A DNA stretch of 64,000 nucleotides from an uncultured Dorea sp. (lineage in GTDB: Bacteria; Bacillota; Clostridia; Lachnospirales; Lachnospiraceae). The notes under the pieces are model-generated. The model was not told the origin of the DNA. It did no database searches and was given only the letters and a program-made list of their open reading frames with translations. A program made the position numbers and the translations under genes. Positions 25,059-33,351 of the stretch are shown here, piece after piece. The stretch lies in the NCBI GenBank assembly GCA_910586965.1, contig CAJUMF010000001.1, forward strand, positions 1 to 64,000, written 5' to 3'. Numbering within the stretch: position 1 is the first letter of the stretch; every line of letters begins with the position of its first letter.

Positions 25059-25862
25059 ATGGATTTTTGGAATGCAAAAAACGGAAGTGCCAGGATTAGC
25101 AGCGGGCAGATGGATTATGTTGTATTCGGGAAGGGGATGGATTGTCTCGTCATGATTCCCGGTCTGGGAGATGGTTTTCATACAGTCAGAGGCCTGGCGG
25201 CAGCGCTGGCGGTTACTTATCGGATGTATGCGAAAAACTATAAGGTGTACATGTTCAGCAGGAAGAATCATCTGGAAAAAGGGTATTCGACGAAAGATAT
25301 GGCGCGAGATACGGCGGAGGCTATGGAGATGCTTGGCATTACAAGAGCAAAGGTCCTCGGCGTCTCGCAGGGAGGGATGATCGCGCAGCATTTGGCGGCG
25401 GATTATCCGTATCTGGTTGAAAAACTTGTGTTGGCGGTCACTTTAGCGAAAGCGGATGAGATGACGAAGAAAGTTCTTGAGCATTGGATCAGGCTGGCGG
25501 AGCAGGAAGATTATAAGACACTGATGATTGACACGGCAGAAAAGACGTACACGGAAAAGTATCTGAGAAAATACCGCCTGCTTTACCCGCTGCTTGGGAT
25601 GATGGGGCGGCGTAAGGATTTTCGGCGGTTTCTCATACAGGCAGAGTCCTGCCTTTGGCATGATTCTTCGGAGGAGCTTTGGAAGATTATGTGTCCTGTA
25701 TTGGTTATTGGCGGGGGGAAGGATAAAATTGCCGGGAGGGACGCGTCTGTCCGGATAGCAGAGAAAATCAGAGACAGCGAGCTGTATATTTATGAGGAAC
25801 TTGGACACGGGGCATATGAGGAGGCGAAAGACTTCCATTATCGTATAATGCGTTTCTTCTGA
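25059..25862 (+). CDS. Alpha/beta hydrolase
   Basis: A 267-residue cytoplasmic hydrolase. The oxyanion region is MIPGLGDGFH, the nucleophile elbow GVSQGGM near residue 107 carries the catalytic serine, the acid is probably the Asp in GGGKDKIAG, and the histidine lies in EELGHGAYEE. Substrate is unknown. The ATG at 25059 is preferred over a GTG two codons upstream, since GGAGGTG then has normal spacing. Before the DUF1016 cassette arrived it was probably directly downstream of the small membrane gene. Confidence 0.85.
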   Translation: MDFWNAKNGSARISSGQMDYVVFGKGMDCLVMIPGLGDGFHTVRGLAAALAVTYRMYAKNYKVYMFSRKNHLEKGYSTKDMARDTAEAMEMLGITRAKVLGVSQGGMIAQHLAADYPYLVEKLVLAVTLAKADEMTKKVLEHWIRLAEQEDYKTLMIDTAEKTYTEKYLRKYRLLYPLLGMMGRRKDFRRFLIQAESCLWHDSSEELWKIMCPVLVIGGGKDKIAGRDASVRIAEKIRDSELYIYEELGHGAYEEAKDFHYRIMRFF

Positions 25863-25973
25863 ATCTTGGTTCTTGGCAATTTGTATGATGCTATCCACAC
25901 AGAACTCAAAATAAGAGGAAGTGCCAAAAAACATTTGCTAAAATAACATAAGCCAGACTGAAAGGAAAGAAAC

Positions 25974-26837
25974 ATGGAATGGAATGAAAAACTGCAAATA
26001 ATTATTGACGATGTTGAAAATCATCTGCAGCGGAAAGAGGAGCCGATTGACAGTGAGGAAATCTCAAAAATTGCAGGATGTTCTTTTGGCTTTTTCCAAA
26101 AGGTATTTTCATACATGAACGGCATCAGCTTTGCCGAATATATCCGCTCGCGAAAATTAACTTTAGCCGGGTATGATTTAAAAAGCACGGATTTGAAAGT
26201 GATTGATATAAGCTACAAATATGGTTATGATTCTCCTACATCATTTACAAAAGCATTCCAGCTTTTTCACGGGGTATCGCCAAGGGAGGCGCGAAATCAG
26301 AATGCGGCTTTAAAAGTTGTCCCGAAAATGCAGATATCAAAGCGCCAGGAATATTCGTGGAAACTTGAACGAAAAGAAGGTTTCCGGTTAGTGGGGAAGA
26401 GTACTTCTGTGTCCTGCGAAAATAACCTTCATTTCAGGAAAATACCGGAATTTTGGAATGAATGCCAGCGAGACGGCACTTTTTCAAAACTGATTTCCAT
26501 AGATGCCGGCGAGCCGGGAGGGATATTCGGCGTGTTCGGCGCTTATGATGAACAGTCAGAAAAAATGGAATATTCCATTATGGCGGTATCTGATAAAGAG
26601 CTGCCGAAGGGATTTAGGGAAATCAATATCCCGGGTGCCGCATGGGCGGTGTTTGACTGCAGGGGACCCGTTCCGGGAGCAATACAGAGAGGCTGGCAGT
26701 ATCTGAATGAGGAATGGCTTGTCAAATATCCGTTTCGGCACGCGCAATGCCCGGAAATGGAATGGTACAGCAGCGGAAATGTATATGACAGCAGCTATTT
26801 AAGCCAAATATGGATACCGGTCATTGAGGAGGAATAA
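25974..26837 (+). CDS. AraC family regulator with GyrI-like effector domain
   Basis: A 287-residue regulator. Residues 8-105 hold the two AraC helix-turn-helix motifs (ISKIAGCSFGFFQKVFSYMN; KVIDISYKYGYDSPTSFTKA), ending in HGVSPREARN. Residues 125-287 resemble the GyrI-like small-molecule-binding domain, as in MarA/Rob-type regulators and bacterial drug sensors. The ATG follows AAAGGAAAG. It precedes an ASCH-like gene by three bases, so the two form a pair. The ligand is unknown. Confidence 0.87.
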   Translation: MEWNEKLQIIIDDVENHLQRKEEPIDSEEISKIAGCSFGFFQKVFSYMNGISFAEYIRSRKLTLAGYDLKSTDLKVIDISYKYGYDSPTSFTKAFQLFHGVSPREARNQNAALKVVPKMQISKRQEYSWKLERKEGFRLVGKSTSVSCENNLHFRKIPEFWNECQRDGTFSKLISIDAGEPGGIFGVFGAYDEQSEKMEYSIMAVSDKELPKGFREINIPGAAWAVFDCRGPVPGAIQRGWQYLNEEWLVKYPFRHAQCPEMEWYSSGNVYDSSYLSQIWIPVIEEE

Positions 26838-26840
26838 AAA

Positions 26841-27305
26841 ATGGTACATTTAGTTTACTGCGATAACGCAGGAAAAAAGGGTGAAAAGGTATTAGATAAA
26901 ATCCTGGCAGGAACGAAGACGATGGTCGTGCGCGGGGCGGCGGGAAGAAAAATCCCCCACAGCAGAGTGTTTGAGGGTGAGCGTCTTTATTTCATGGAAA
27001 AGGGAACTGCCCAGGTGACGGCGACTGCTGTTGTAAAAGAAGTGCAGAATTTTGTGAAACTATCCGACGAGGAAATCACAAATACTCTGGCAGATAATCA
27101 GGGTAAATTAAACTTGTCGGATAAGCAGAAGGTACGGTGGCATAAAAAGTGTCTCTGCTTAGTAGAATTTGAAAATGTGGAAGAAATCGCTCCCCTTGCT
27201 TTTGAACATCAAGGAAATATGGACGATTGGCTTATTTTAGAGAAGATAGAAGATGTCATCGCGGGGACAAGCATCCCGTATGATTATAAAAATTCCAGAT
27301 TTTGA
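26841..27305 (+). CDS. ASCH/PUA-like domain protein
   Basis: A 154-residue soluble protein. Residues 17-70 (KILAGTKTMVVRGAAGRKIP, then GERLYFMEKGTAQVTATAVV) have the shape of an ASCH or PUA-like RNA-binding beta barrel, and the closing half has a WHKKCLCLVEFENVEEI segment. This is a fold-level guess. It starts three bases after the AraC gene and is followed by a strong terminator. Confidence 0.55.
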   Translation: MVHLVYCDNAGKKGEKVLDKILAGTKTMVVRGAAGRKIPHSRVFEGERLYFMEKGTAQVTATAVVKEVQNFVKLSDEEITNTLADNQGKLNLSDKQKVRWHKKCLCLVEFENVEEIAPLAFEHQGNMDDWLILEKIEDVIAGTSIPYDYKNSRF

Positions 27306-27332
27306 ACAAATAAATATTTTACAGATAATCAG

Positions 27333-27363
27333 GGAGCTGCCGTTCGCGGAAAACGGCAGCTCC
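27333..27363 (+). terminator. Strong hairpin after the ASCH-like gene
   Basis: GGAGCTGCCGTT pairs perfectly with AACGGCAGCTCC around a seven-base loop. The following bases (TTAGTTT) are only partly T-rich. Confidence 0.7.
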
Positions 27364-27399
27364 TTAGTTTGCGCTAATTACGTCTTTTAAAAAGATGTT

Positions 27400-27428
27400 T
27401 TGATACTTGCCGCAGAGAAGAATATAAT
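27400..27428 (+). promoter_or_regulatory. Promoter of the DUF4143 ATPase gene
   Basis: TTGATA and a perfect TATAAT are 17 bp apart, 75 bp before the start codon at 27504. Confidence 0.75.
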
Positions 27429-27503
27429 TTAAAATGAAATACAAATATGAAATAGCAGTGAATACAATCAAAATCTGGAGAAATTGAGATAGGGGGGAGC
27501 AAG

Positions 27504-28847
27504 ATGGATTTAAAGAGAGATATTTATGACTGCCTGGTCCAGTGGAAACACCGAAATTCAGGAAAGGTGCTGGAGGTAAGCGGTGCCCGGCAGGTTGGAA
27601 AAACATATATACTGACAAAATTTGCAAAAGAGAACTATAAAAATTTTTTCTATATAAATATGATGCAGACCTCCGGGCAGGATTTTAACGCATGTCTTGA
27701 GCGGGCAGCCAGATGGGAACCTGGGGAGGAGCGGGCAGAGAAACCGATTCACAGGGCATTGGAATTGTTTGATAAGAAATTTGCAGATGAAGAAGATACG
27801 GTGGTGGTGATTGATGAAATACAGGAATCCGCGAAAGTGTTTTCCCTTATCCGTCAGTTCGCAAGAGAATTCAGAGCGCATTTTATTGTTACGGGAAGTT
27901 ATCTTGGTAAAACGGTTGGAAAAGAATATTTTCTTCCGGCAGGAGACATAGATACAATGGAGCTTAATACGTTATCTTTCGAAGAGTTTTTGCAGGCGGC
28001 GGGAAAGATAGAGCTGTATGAGCAGATAGATTTGTACGGAGAGAGCAGTCATGAGGATTATGAACTATTGAAATCTTTTTATGGTATCTACTCAAAAATC
28101 GGAGGGTATCCTGCGGTTGTGCGGAAGTATTTTGAGACGGGCGATATCTCGGAATGCAGGAGAGAAATCGCGCATATTATACGGATATTTGTGGATGAGT
28201 CGGAACGGTATTTTGACAATATCCTTGAGATGGGGCTTTTGGAGCAGATGCTGCCATTGATTGCCCAGACAATGGTAAGGGAGAAAAAGGGCTCGCCGGA
28301 TCTTGTGAAAGAGTTGTCTTCCGTTCTTTTTCGTGACGACAGCAACCGGGTTACAAAAAAAAGTGTCAATCAGGCAATCGCATGGTTCTGCCGTTCGGAT
28401 GTTATCGGGTATTGCGGACGGGTGAACGAGGGGAACATGCTGGATGTTACACCGAACTGCCGGTTTTATTTCAGAGATTTGGGCGTGGCGGGGCATTTTC
28501 TTGATATGGCGGGTGTGCAGCCGGATGCTATCGCAGGTATTATTAATGAAAATTTTGTTTATCTGTATCTGAAGAAAAAATCAGATGTTTTGGAAATCGC
28601 CGGGATGACTCCTCTTTATGCGATATATAAAGGCGGTGAGTTGGACTTTTTTGTAAACAGCAGGAAAGATTATAAAAATTATGGTATTGAAGTGAAGGCC
28701 GGACGCACTGCGGGAAAAACTGCCCGGCAGATGTTGGAGGATGGGAAGATTCAGCATCTGTATTTTCTGAAAGGAAATACTTATGGCGGTATCGAAGGGA
28801 AGATGAAAACCGTTCCGGTTTATCTTGCCGGGAGGCTCAAGTTTTAA
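27504..28847 (+). CDS. AAA ATPase with C-terminal DUF4143 domain
   Basis: A 447-residue protein. The N-terminal AAA domain has Walker A GARQVGKTY near residue 27, Walker B VVVIDEIQES near 100 and TGSYLG near 132. The C-terminal part has YGIYSKIGGYPAVVRKYFE and, at the end, GGELDFFVNS...YGIEVKAG, the restriction-nuclease-like DUF4143 core with Asp and Glu-x-Lys. These ATPases are common in anaerobes, scattered as single genes, and their role is not settled. It has its own promoter and terminator and is a stand-alone unit. Confidence 0.85.
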   Translation: MDLKRDIYDCLVQWKHRNSGKVLEVSGARQVGKTYILTKFAKENYKNFFYINMMQTSGQDFNACLERAARWEPGEERAEKPIHRALELFDKKFADEEDTVVVIDEIQESAKVFSLIRQFAREFRAHFIVTGSYLGKTVGKEYFLPAGDIDTMELNTLSFEEFLQAAGKIELYEQIDLYGESSHEDYELLKSFYGIYSKIGGYPAVVRKYFETGDISECRREIAHIIRIFVDESERYFDNILEMGLLEQMLPLIAQTMVREKKGSPDLVKELSSVLFRDDSNRVTKKSVNQAIAWFCRSDVIGYCGRVNEGNMLDVTPNCRFYFRDLGVAGHFLDMAGVQPDAIAGIINENFVYLYLKKKSDVLEIAGMTPLYAIYKGGELDFFVNSRKDYKNYGIEVKAGRTAGKTARQMLEDGKIQHLYFLKGNTYGGIEGKMKTVPVYLAGRLKF

Positions 28848-28851
28848 AAAT

Positions 28852-28890
28852 AAGAGCTCAATCCATTGGATTTTTTCGGATTGAGCTCTT
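28852..28890. terminator. Bidirectional terminator between convergent genes
   Basis: AAGAGCTCAATCC pairs with GGATTGAGCTCTT, 13 perfect base pairs. It sits between the ATPase gene and the minus-strand PQ-loop gene and could end both transcripts. Confidence 0.75.
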
Positions 28891-28911
28891 GATATAATTA
28901 TATTTTATAAA

Positions 28912-29898
28912 TCAGTGCTTTGCGTAAACCATATCCCCATTAGGTTCCGGTGATTGTTGTCTGTCGTTTGGTACATCAGCTTTTTTGCGGTTGCTGAGAG
29001 TACCGACTTCCATAGCATCAGCGAAGTTGATCGGATGATTTCTCATATGTACCTTCAGCAGCTCGAACAGGCGAAGTGTCGGGCGCTTAGATTCAAGAGC
29101 GCTCACAGCGTCTATATATTTGCAGCCAGTCTGGGCAGCAAGTTTTTTGAGCTGTTCATTGATCTTTCCCGCTGCAGGACTTTCGGATATGATAGACACG
29201 ATATAGATCTCTGCCTGTGTTTTTGTGTGGATCATATAGAGCAGCCATTCATATTTTGCAATAAATTCTTCGGTATCGACATTTTCATCCAGAATATCCC
29301 TGTCTCCCATATTTACGAATATTTTCCGGGGGTTTAGATCATAGAGACACACTTTCAGATAGCTTTCGATCTGGTTTAAGCGGATGTCCTTTACACTGCG
29401 GTTATAAATCGGCTCTGTGATCCGAAATGCCTGTGTCAATTCTCCGATTGGAAGTGATGCAAAAGTGTTAGAGCCGAAGAGCACAACACCGCCGGCCTCT
29501 GTAATACTGTTTAATTCACGATATTTTTCCATTTCATCTTCTCCTTGGCTGCTGCCGAATGGTTTGTTGTCTATATGTTCTTTATTGCTGTTGCCTGAAA
29601 GTTCCCTGCACAATTGCGTGTTTGTCTTTTGCGCCTGCCTGTCATAGTGCCGGTTGACAAAATAGACAACCAGATTGGCAGATACTACAATTAAGTTCAA
29701 CAGATATACGACCAGTACATAGTTGAATTTATGATTGTAGAATTTTGCGCAGATCCCGGCGATATATCCGGCGATGATGAGCAGGATAAACTGGAGACTC
29801 ATAGTTTTTGCTGATTTTGCCTTGATGTTTTTGGCGAGATTCATGGGCCAGGAGAGACCAAAACAAATCAGCATGGTAGATTCAAGAAGTTCAGCCAT
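28912..29898 (-). CDS. Fusion of a PQ-loop-like membrane domain and an SGNH hydrolase-like domain
   Basis: A 328-residue protein. Residues 1-85 form three membrane helices with the segment GLSWPMNLAKNIKAKSAKT, which looks like a PQ-loop/SemiSWEET half transporter. A charged linker follows, and residues 135-280 resemble an SGNH fold: VLFGSNTF near 138 in place of the GDSL block, VNMGDRD near 195 like block III, and alternating strands and helices. The usual nucleophilic Ser position reads SNT, so activity is uncertain. It is divergent from a LysR regulator that may control it. I know of no set function for such a fusion. Confidence 0.6.
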   Translation of the reverse strand: MAELLESTMLICFGLSWPMNLAKNIKAKSAKTMSLQFILLIIAGYIAGICAKFYNHKFNYVLVVYLLNLIVVSANLVVYFVNRHYDRQAQKTNTQLCRELSGNSNKEHIDNKPFGSSQGEDEMEKYRELNSITEAGGVVLFGSNTFASLPIGELTQAFRITEPIYNRSVKDIRLNQIESYLKVCLYDLNPRKIFVNMGDRDILDENVDTEEFIAKYEWLLYMIHTKTQAEIYIVSIISESPAAGKINEQLKKLAAQTGCKYIDAVSALESKRPTLRLFELLKVHMRNHPINFADAMEVGTLSNRKKADVPNDRQQSPEPNGDMVYAKH

Positions 29899-29968
29899 TT
29901 TTAATATTCCTCACTTTCTGTTACATATAATATATTGTTTCAGGTTTTGCTTCGTGCTAAGTGTAGCA

Positions 29969-29997
29969 TTGACTTATGATTATGTCTAATATATAAT
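29969..29997 (+). promoter_or_regulatory. Promoter of the LysR gene
   Basis: TTGACT and TATAAT are exactly 17 bp apart, 46 bp before the LysR start. The 145-bp divergent spacer is very AT-rich and is the likely site of LysR binding. Confidence 0.7.
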
Positions 29998-30043
29998 AAT
30001 TATAAAATTCATAATGTACATGTTATGAAAAAAGGGGATAAAT

Positions 30044-30916
30044 ATGGAATTGACACAGATTCGTTATTTTCTTGAAGTTGCGGAAACAAAACATATGACT
30101 AACAGCGCCAGGAACCTTCATATTACACAGCCTGCACTGACCCAGGCGGTCCACAGGCTTGAGGAAGATTTGGGGGTGCCGCTTTTTGCGGCGAAGGGGC
30201 GCAATATCACCTTGACAGAGTATGGGAAGTATCTCCAAAAAAAATTGCGGCCGTTGATGGAGCAGTTGGATCAGATTCCGGAACAGCTCAGTATGATGGT
30301 GAAATTGGAGAGCGATACCATTCATATGAATGTGCTGGCGGCATCAGGACTTGTGATGGAAGCTATCATTGAATATAAAAAAGAGCATGAAGAGATACTT
30401 TTCCAGCTTCAACAGAACTCTGAGAGTGAACTCTATGATATCGCAGTGACGACCAAGCTTTTTTATCAAAGCATGAATGAGAAGAATAGCTTCGCGTGCG
30501 GGGAAAAGATCTATCTTGCCGTGCCGGAGAATAAAAAATACAGCGGAAAGTCATCGATCCGTCTTGCAGATGTGGCAGAAGAAGGCTTTGTCAGTCTTTT
30601 GGGTTCCAGGGAATTTCGATATATCTGTGACCGGTTCTGTCATCATGCAGGCTTTACACCGAAGATCATCTTCGAGAGCGACAACCCGTCTGCGGTAAAA
30701 AATATGATTGCAGCCAATATGGGGATTGGGTTTTGGCCGGAATTCACATGGGGAAGTATTGAGAATGAAAATGTAAGGCTTTTAGAGATTGAAGAGCCGA
30801 TATGTCAGAGGGATATTATCATTAATTATAACAGAAACAAGATTGACAGCCGCAATGTGTTGGAGTTTTATGAATTTTTGGTTGAATTTATTAAAAGGAG
30901 AAAAAAAGTTCTTTAA
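30044..30916 (+). CDS. LysR family transcriptional regulator
   Basis: A 290-residue regulator with the N-terminal winged helix (IRYFLEVAETKHMTNSARNL and ITQPALTQAVHRLEEDLG) and a C-terminal periplasmic-binding-like effector domain. GGGG precedes ATG. It is divergent from the PQ-loop/SGNH gene and followed by pepD; the divergent neighbour is the more usual target. The inducer is unknown. Confidence 0.9.
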   Translation: MELTQIRYFLEVAETKHMTNSARNLHITQPALTQAVHRLEEDLGVPLFAAKGRNITLTEYGKYLQKKLRPLMEQLDQIPEQLSMMVKLESDTIHMNVLAASGLVMEAIIEYKKEHEEILFQLQQNSESELYDIAVTTKLFYQSMNEKNSFACGEKIYLAVPENKKYSGKSSIRLADVAEEGFVSLLGSREFRYICDRFCHHAGFTPKIIFESDNPSAVKNMIAANMGIGFWPEFTWGSIENENVRLLEIEEPICQRDIIINYNRNKIDSRNVLEFYEFLVEFIKRRKKVL

Positions 30917-30934
30917 AAATTTTCGGGATTTGGT

Positions 30935-30962
30935 TTGTTTTTTGTGAAATTTGTACTATAAT
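30935..30962 (+). promoter_or_regulatory. Promoter of pepD
   Basis: TTGTTT and a perfect TATAAT are 16 bp apart, 36 bp before the pepD start codon. Confidence 0.65.
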
Positions 30963-30998
30963 AAATATATTAAACGTCGAAAAGGAGAGGGAACTACA

Positions 30999-32441
30999 AT
31001 GGCAGTATTAGAAAATGTTGAACCAAAGAAAGTATTTCAATTTTTTGAGGAGATTTGTCAGATTCCGCACGGCACTTTTGACATTGAGCGTATCAGTGAT
31101 TACTGTGCGAAGTTTGCAGAGGACCGCGGGCTTAAGTACATACAAGACGAAGTGAAGAACGTAATTATCTTTAAGCCCGGAACAGAAGGCTACGAGGATA
31201 GCGAGCCGGTGATCCTGCAGGGCCATATGGATATGGTATGTGAGAAAACGCCGGATTCTGACCATGATTTTAAGAAAGATCCTCTGGACTTGTACATTGA
31301 GGACGGTTACATAAGGGCAAAGAACACTACACTTGGCGGTGATGATGGCATTGCACTTGCTATGGCAATGGCGCTTCTTGACAGTGATGACATTCCGCAT
31401 CCTCCGATAGAGGCTGTGTTTACTGTGGACGAAGAAACTGGAATGGGAGGGGCTATTGGTGTTGATCTGTCTGTTTTAAAAGGTCACAAGCTGATCAACA
31501 TTGATTCCGAGGAAGAAGGGATTCTTACTACGGGCTGTGCCGGAGGTATTCGGATCACGACAGAGATTCCTGTGACAAGGGAAGAAAAGAGCGGTACTTG
31601 TGTTAAGCTGGAACTTAAAGGATTGAAAGGCGGTCATTCCGGCTCGGAGATCCATGAGCAGAGAGGTAACGCCCATAAGCTGATGGGACGTCTCCTTCAT
31701 CGTATCTCTGAGGAGATGGAGTTTGAGCTTGTTGATATTCAGGGCGGCTCTAAGGAGAATGTTATTGCGATGGATAACACAGCCAATATTGTAGCGGCAG
31801 ATGCTAAGAGGGTAGTCGCGATCGCAGAGGAAATGAAGGAAGTGTTTGACAATGAGTTTATGGGAGATGAGCCGGGACTGACATTGACGGCAGAGGTGAC
31901 GGGGGAAGGAAGTTACCACGCCTTTGATAAAGCAAGTACAGAGAGGATCGTTACATATCTGATCGTCTGTCCGTACGGGGTACAGGGCTTTAGCCGGAAG
32001 CTTGAGGGGCTGACAGAAACCTCTATCAATATCGGTGTGATGAAGACCACGGATGATACGGTTGTGACAGAGTATTTGATGAGAAGTTCGGTGGAGAGCC
32101 TGAAACAGAACATGCGAATCCAGCTTGAAGAATATGCAAAGCTGATTGGTGCAAAGACAACGATTGACAGCGAGTATCCGGCATGGCAGTATGATCCCGA
32201 TTCAGAGCTTCGAAAAGTGATGGAGAGAGTTTACACGGATATGTATGGAAAAGCTCCTGTAGTATTTGCCATCCATGCAGGACTTGAGTGCGGCATGTTC
32301 CTTGGAAAGAGACCGGATCTTGACTGTGTATCCATGGGGCCGAATATGTGTGACATCCATTCCTTTAGTGAGAAGCTTGATATCGCTTCCACAGAGCGTA
32401 CTTGGGATTATCTGAAAGCAGTATTGGCAGCTCTGAAATAG
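30999..32441 (+). CDS. pepD: Aminoacyl-histidine dipeptidase (M20 family)
   Basis: A 480-residue zinc peptidase that splits Xaa-His dipeptides such as carnosine. Metal ligands are seen in LQGHMDMVCEK near residue 77, LGGDDGIALAMAMALLD near 112 and the catalytic DEETGMGGAIG near 145; HAGLECGMF lies near the C-terminus. The ATG at 30999 follows AAAGGAGAGGG; the frame runs 16 codons further up without a ribosome site. It has its own promoter and terminator. Confidence 0.92.
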   Translation: MAVLENVEPKKVFQFFEEICQIPHGTFDIERISDYCAKFAEDRGLKYIQDEVKNVIIFKPGTEGYEDSEPVILQGHMDMVCEKTPDSDHDFKKDPLDLYIEDGYIRAKNTTLGGDDGIALAMAMALLDSDDIPHPPIEAVFTVDEETGMGGAIGVDLSVLKGHKLINIDSEEEGILTTGCAGGIRITTEIPVTREEKSGTCVKLELKGLKGGHSGSEIHEQRGNAHKLMGRLLHRISEEMEFELVDIQGGSKENVIAMDNTANIVAADAKRVVAIAEEMKEVFDNEFMGDEPGLTLTAEVTGEGSYHAFDKASTERIVTYLIVCPYGVQGFSRKLEGLTETSINIGVMKTTDDTVVTEYLMRSSVESLKQNMRIQLEEYAKLIGAKTTIDSEYPAWQYDPDSELRKVMERVYTDMYGKAPVVFAIHAGLECGMFLGKRPDLDCVSMGPNMCDIHSFSEKLDIASTERTWDYLKAVLAALK

Positions 32442-32459
32442 ACTGCTTTGAAAAAGAAA

Positions 32460-32495
32460 ACAGCCTGTCCTATGAATATGGGGCAGGTTGTTTTT
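32460..32495 (+). terminator. Intrinsic terminator of pepD
   Basis: ACAGCCTGTCC pairs with GGGCAGGTTGT (11 pairs with two G-U), followed by five Ts. Confidence 0.8.
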
Positions 32496-32532
32496 CATAT
32501 AGTGCAAAAAAGGGTGAAAGGCATATGATTAT

Positions 32533-33267
32533 ATGTATCACAGGCGCTGCAGAAAAAATGGAGTGAATGCAGGAAAGCTTCTTATTCTGCTTTTTCTTCT
32601 GGCTCTGTTTACGGTCCTTGGGACTAAGGAGCTTAGAAGCATGGGAGTTCATAATACAAAAAAAGGTCAGAAGATTTCGGATGAGAAGTTCAGAGCAGAA
32701 TTTTTCTCGGATGAAATGCGTGAAGAGGAGGAAGAACTGCCGGCTTACTGCCGCCGGTATCTAAAACAGGTAGAGAATGAAGCGGTCTATTTTCCGGTTC
32801 CCGAATCAACGCTGGATGCTGCCCTTGGGACCTCGTATGTGGATAGCTGGATGGGGGAGAGGACGTATGCCGGAAAGCGGGGGCATGAGGGGACGGATAT
32901 CATGGCAGATGAAAATAAGCGGGGGCTTTATCCCGTTGTCAGCATTACGGACGGAGTGATCAGCAATTTGGGATGGCTTGATAAGGGGGGCTACCGTATC
33001 GGTATTACGACGGGGGATGGGACTTACTATTATTATGCGCATCTGGATTCCTATGCCAATATTAAGGAAGGGGATCCTGTGAAAGCCGGAGAACTACTGG
33101 GATACATGGGAGATTCCGGATATGGCAAAGAAGGGACTGTAGGAAAATTTGATGTTCATCTGCATATGGGGATTTACTTTTACGAAGAGGGGGAAGAAAT
33201 CAGCGTAAATCCTTATTACCTCCTTAAGTTCCTGGAAAATAATAAATTAAAATACGCATATTCCTAG
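32533..33267 (+). CDS. M23 family metallopeptidase, membrane-anchored
   Basis: A 244-residue protein with an N-terminal membrane helix (LLILLFLLALFTVLG, residues 17-31) and an extracellular LytM-type domain. Zinc motifs are GHEGTDIMA near 117 and HLHMGIY near 214; the intervening YYYYAHLD is typical. It should cut peptidoglycan cross-bridges or activate another hydrolase. The start is not fully certain: GGGTGAAAGG is 12 bases from ATG 32533, and a GTG at 32563 is an alternative. Confidence 0.85.
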   Translation: MYHRRCRKNGVNAGKLLILLFLLALFTVLGTKELRSMGVHNTKKGQKISDEKFRAEFFSDEMREEEEELPAYCRRYLKQVENEAVYFPVPESTLDAALGTSYVDSWMGERTYAGKRGHEGTDIMADENKRGLYPVVSITDGVISNLGWLDKGGYRIGITTGDGTYYYYAHLDSYANIKEGDPVKAGELLGYMGDSGYGKEGTVGKFDVHLHMGIYFYEEGEEISVNPYYLLKFLENNKLKYAYS

Positions 33268-33351
33268 AGTTATACTAGAGATATACTACGGAATGTGTTA
33301 TACTCAATTTGTATGCGCAAAAGTATACTTAGGAACAGATGGAGGAAGTAC

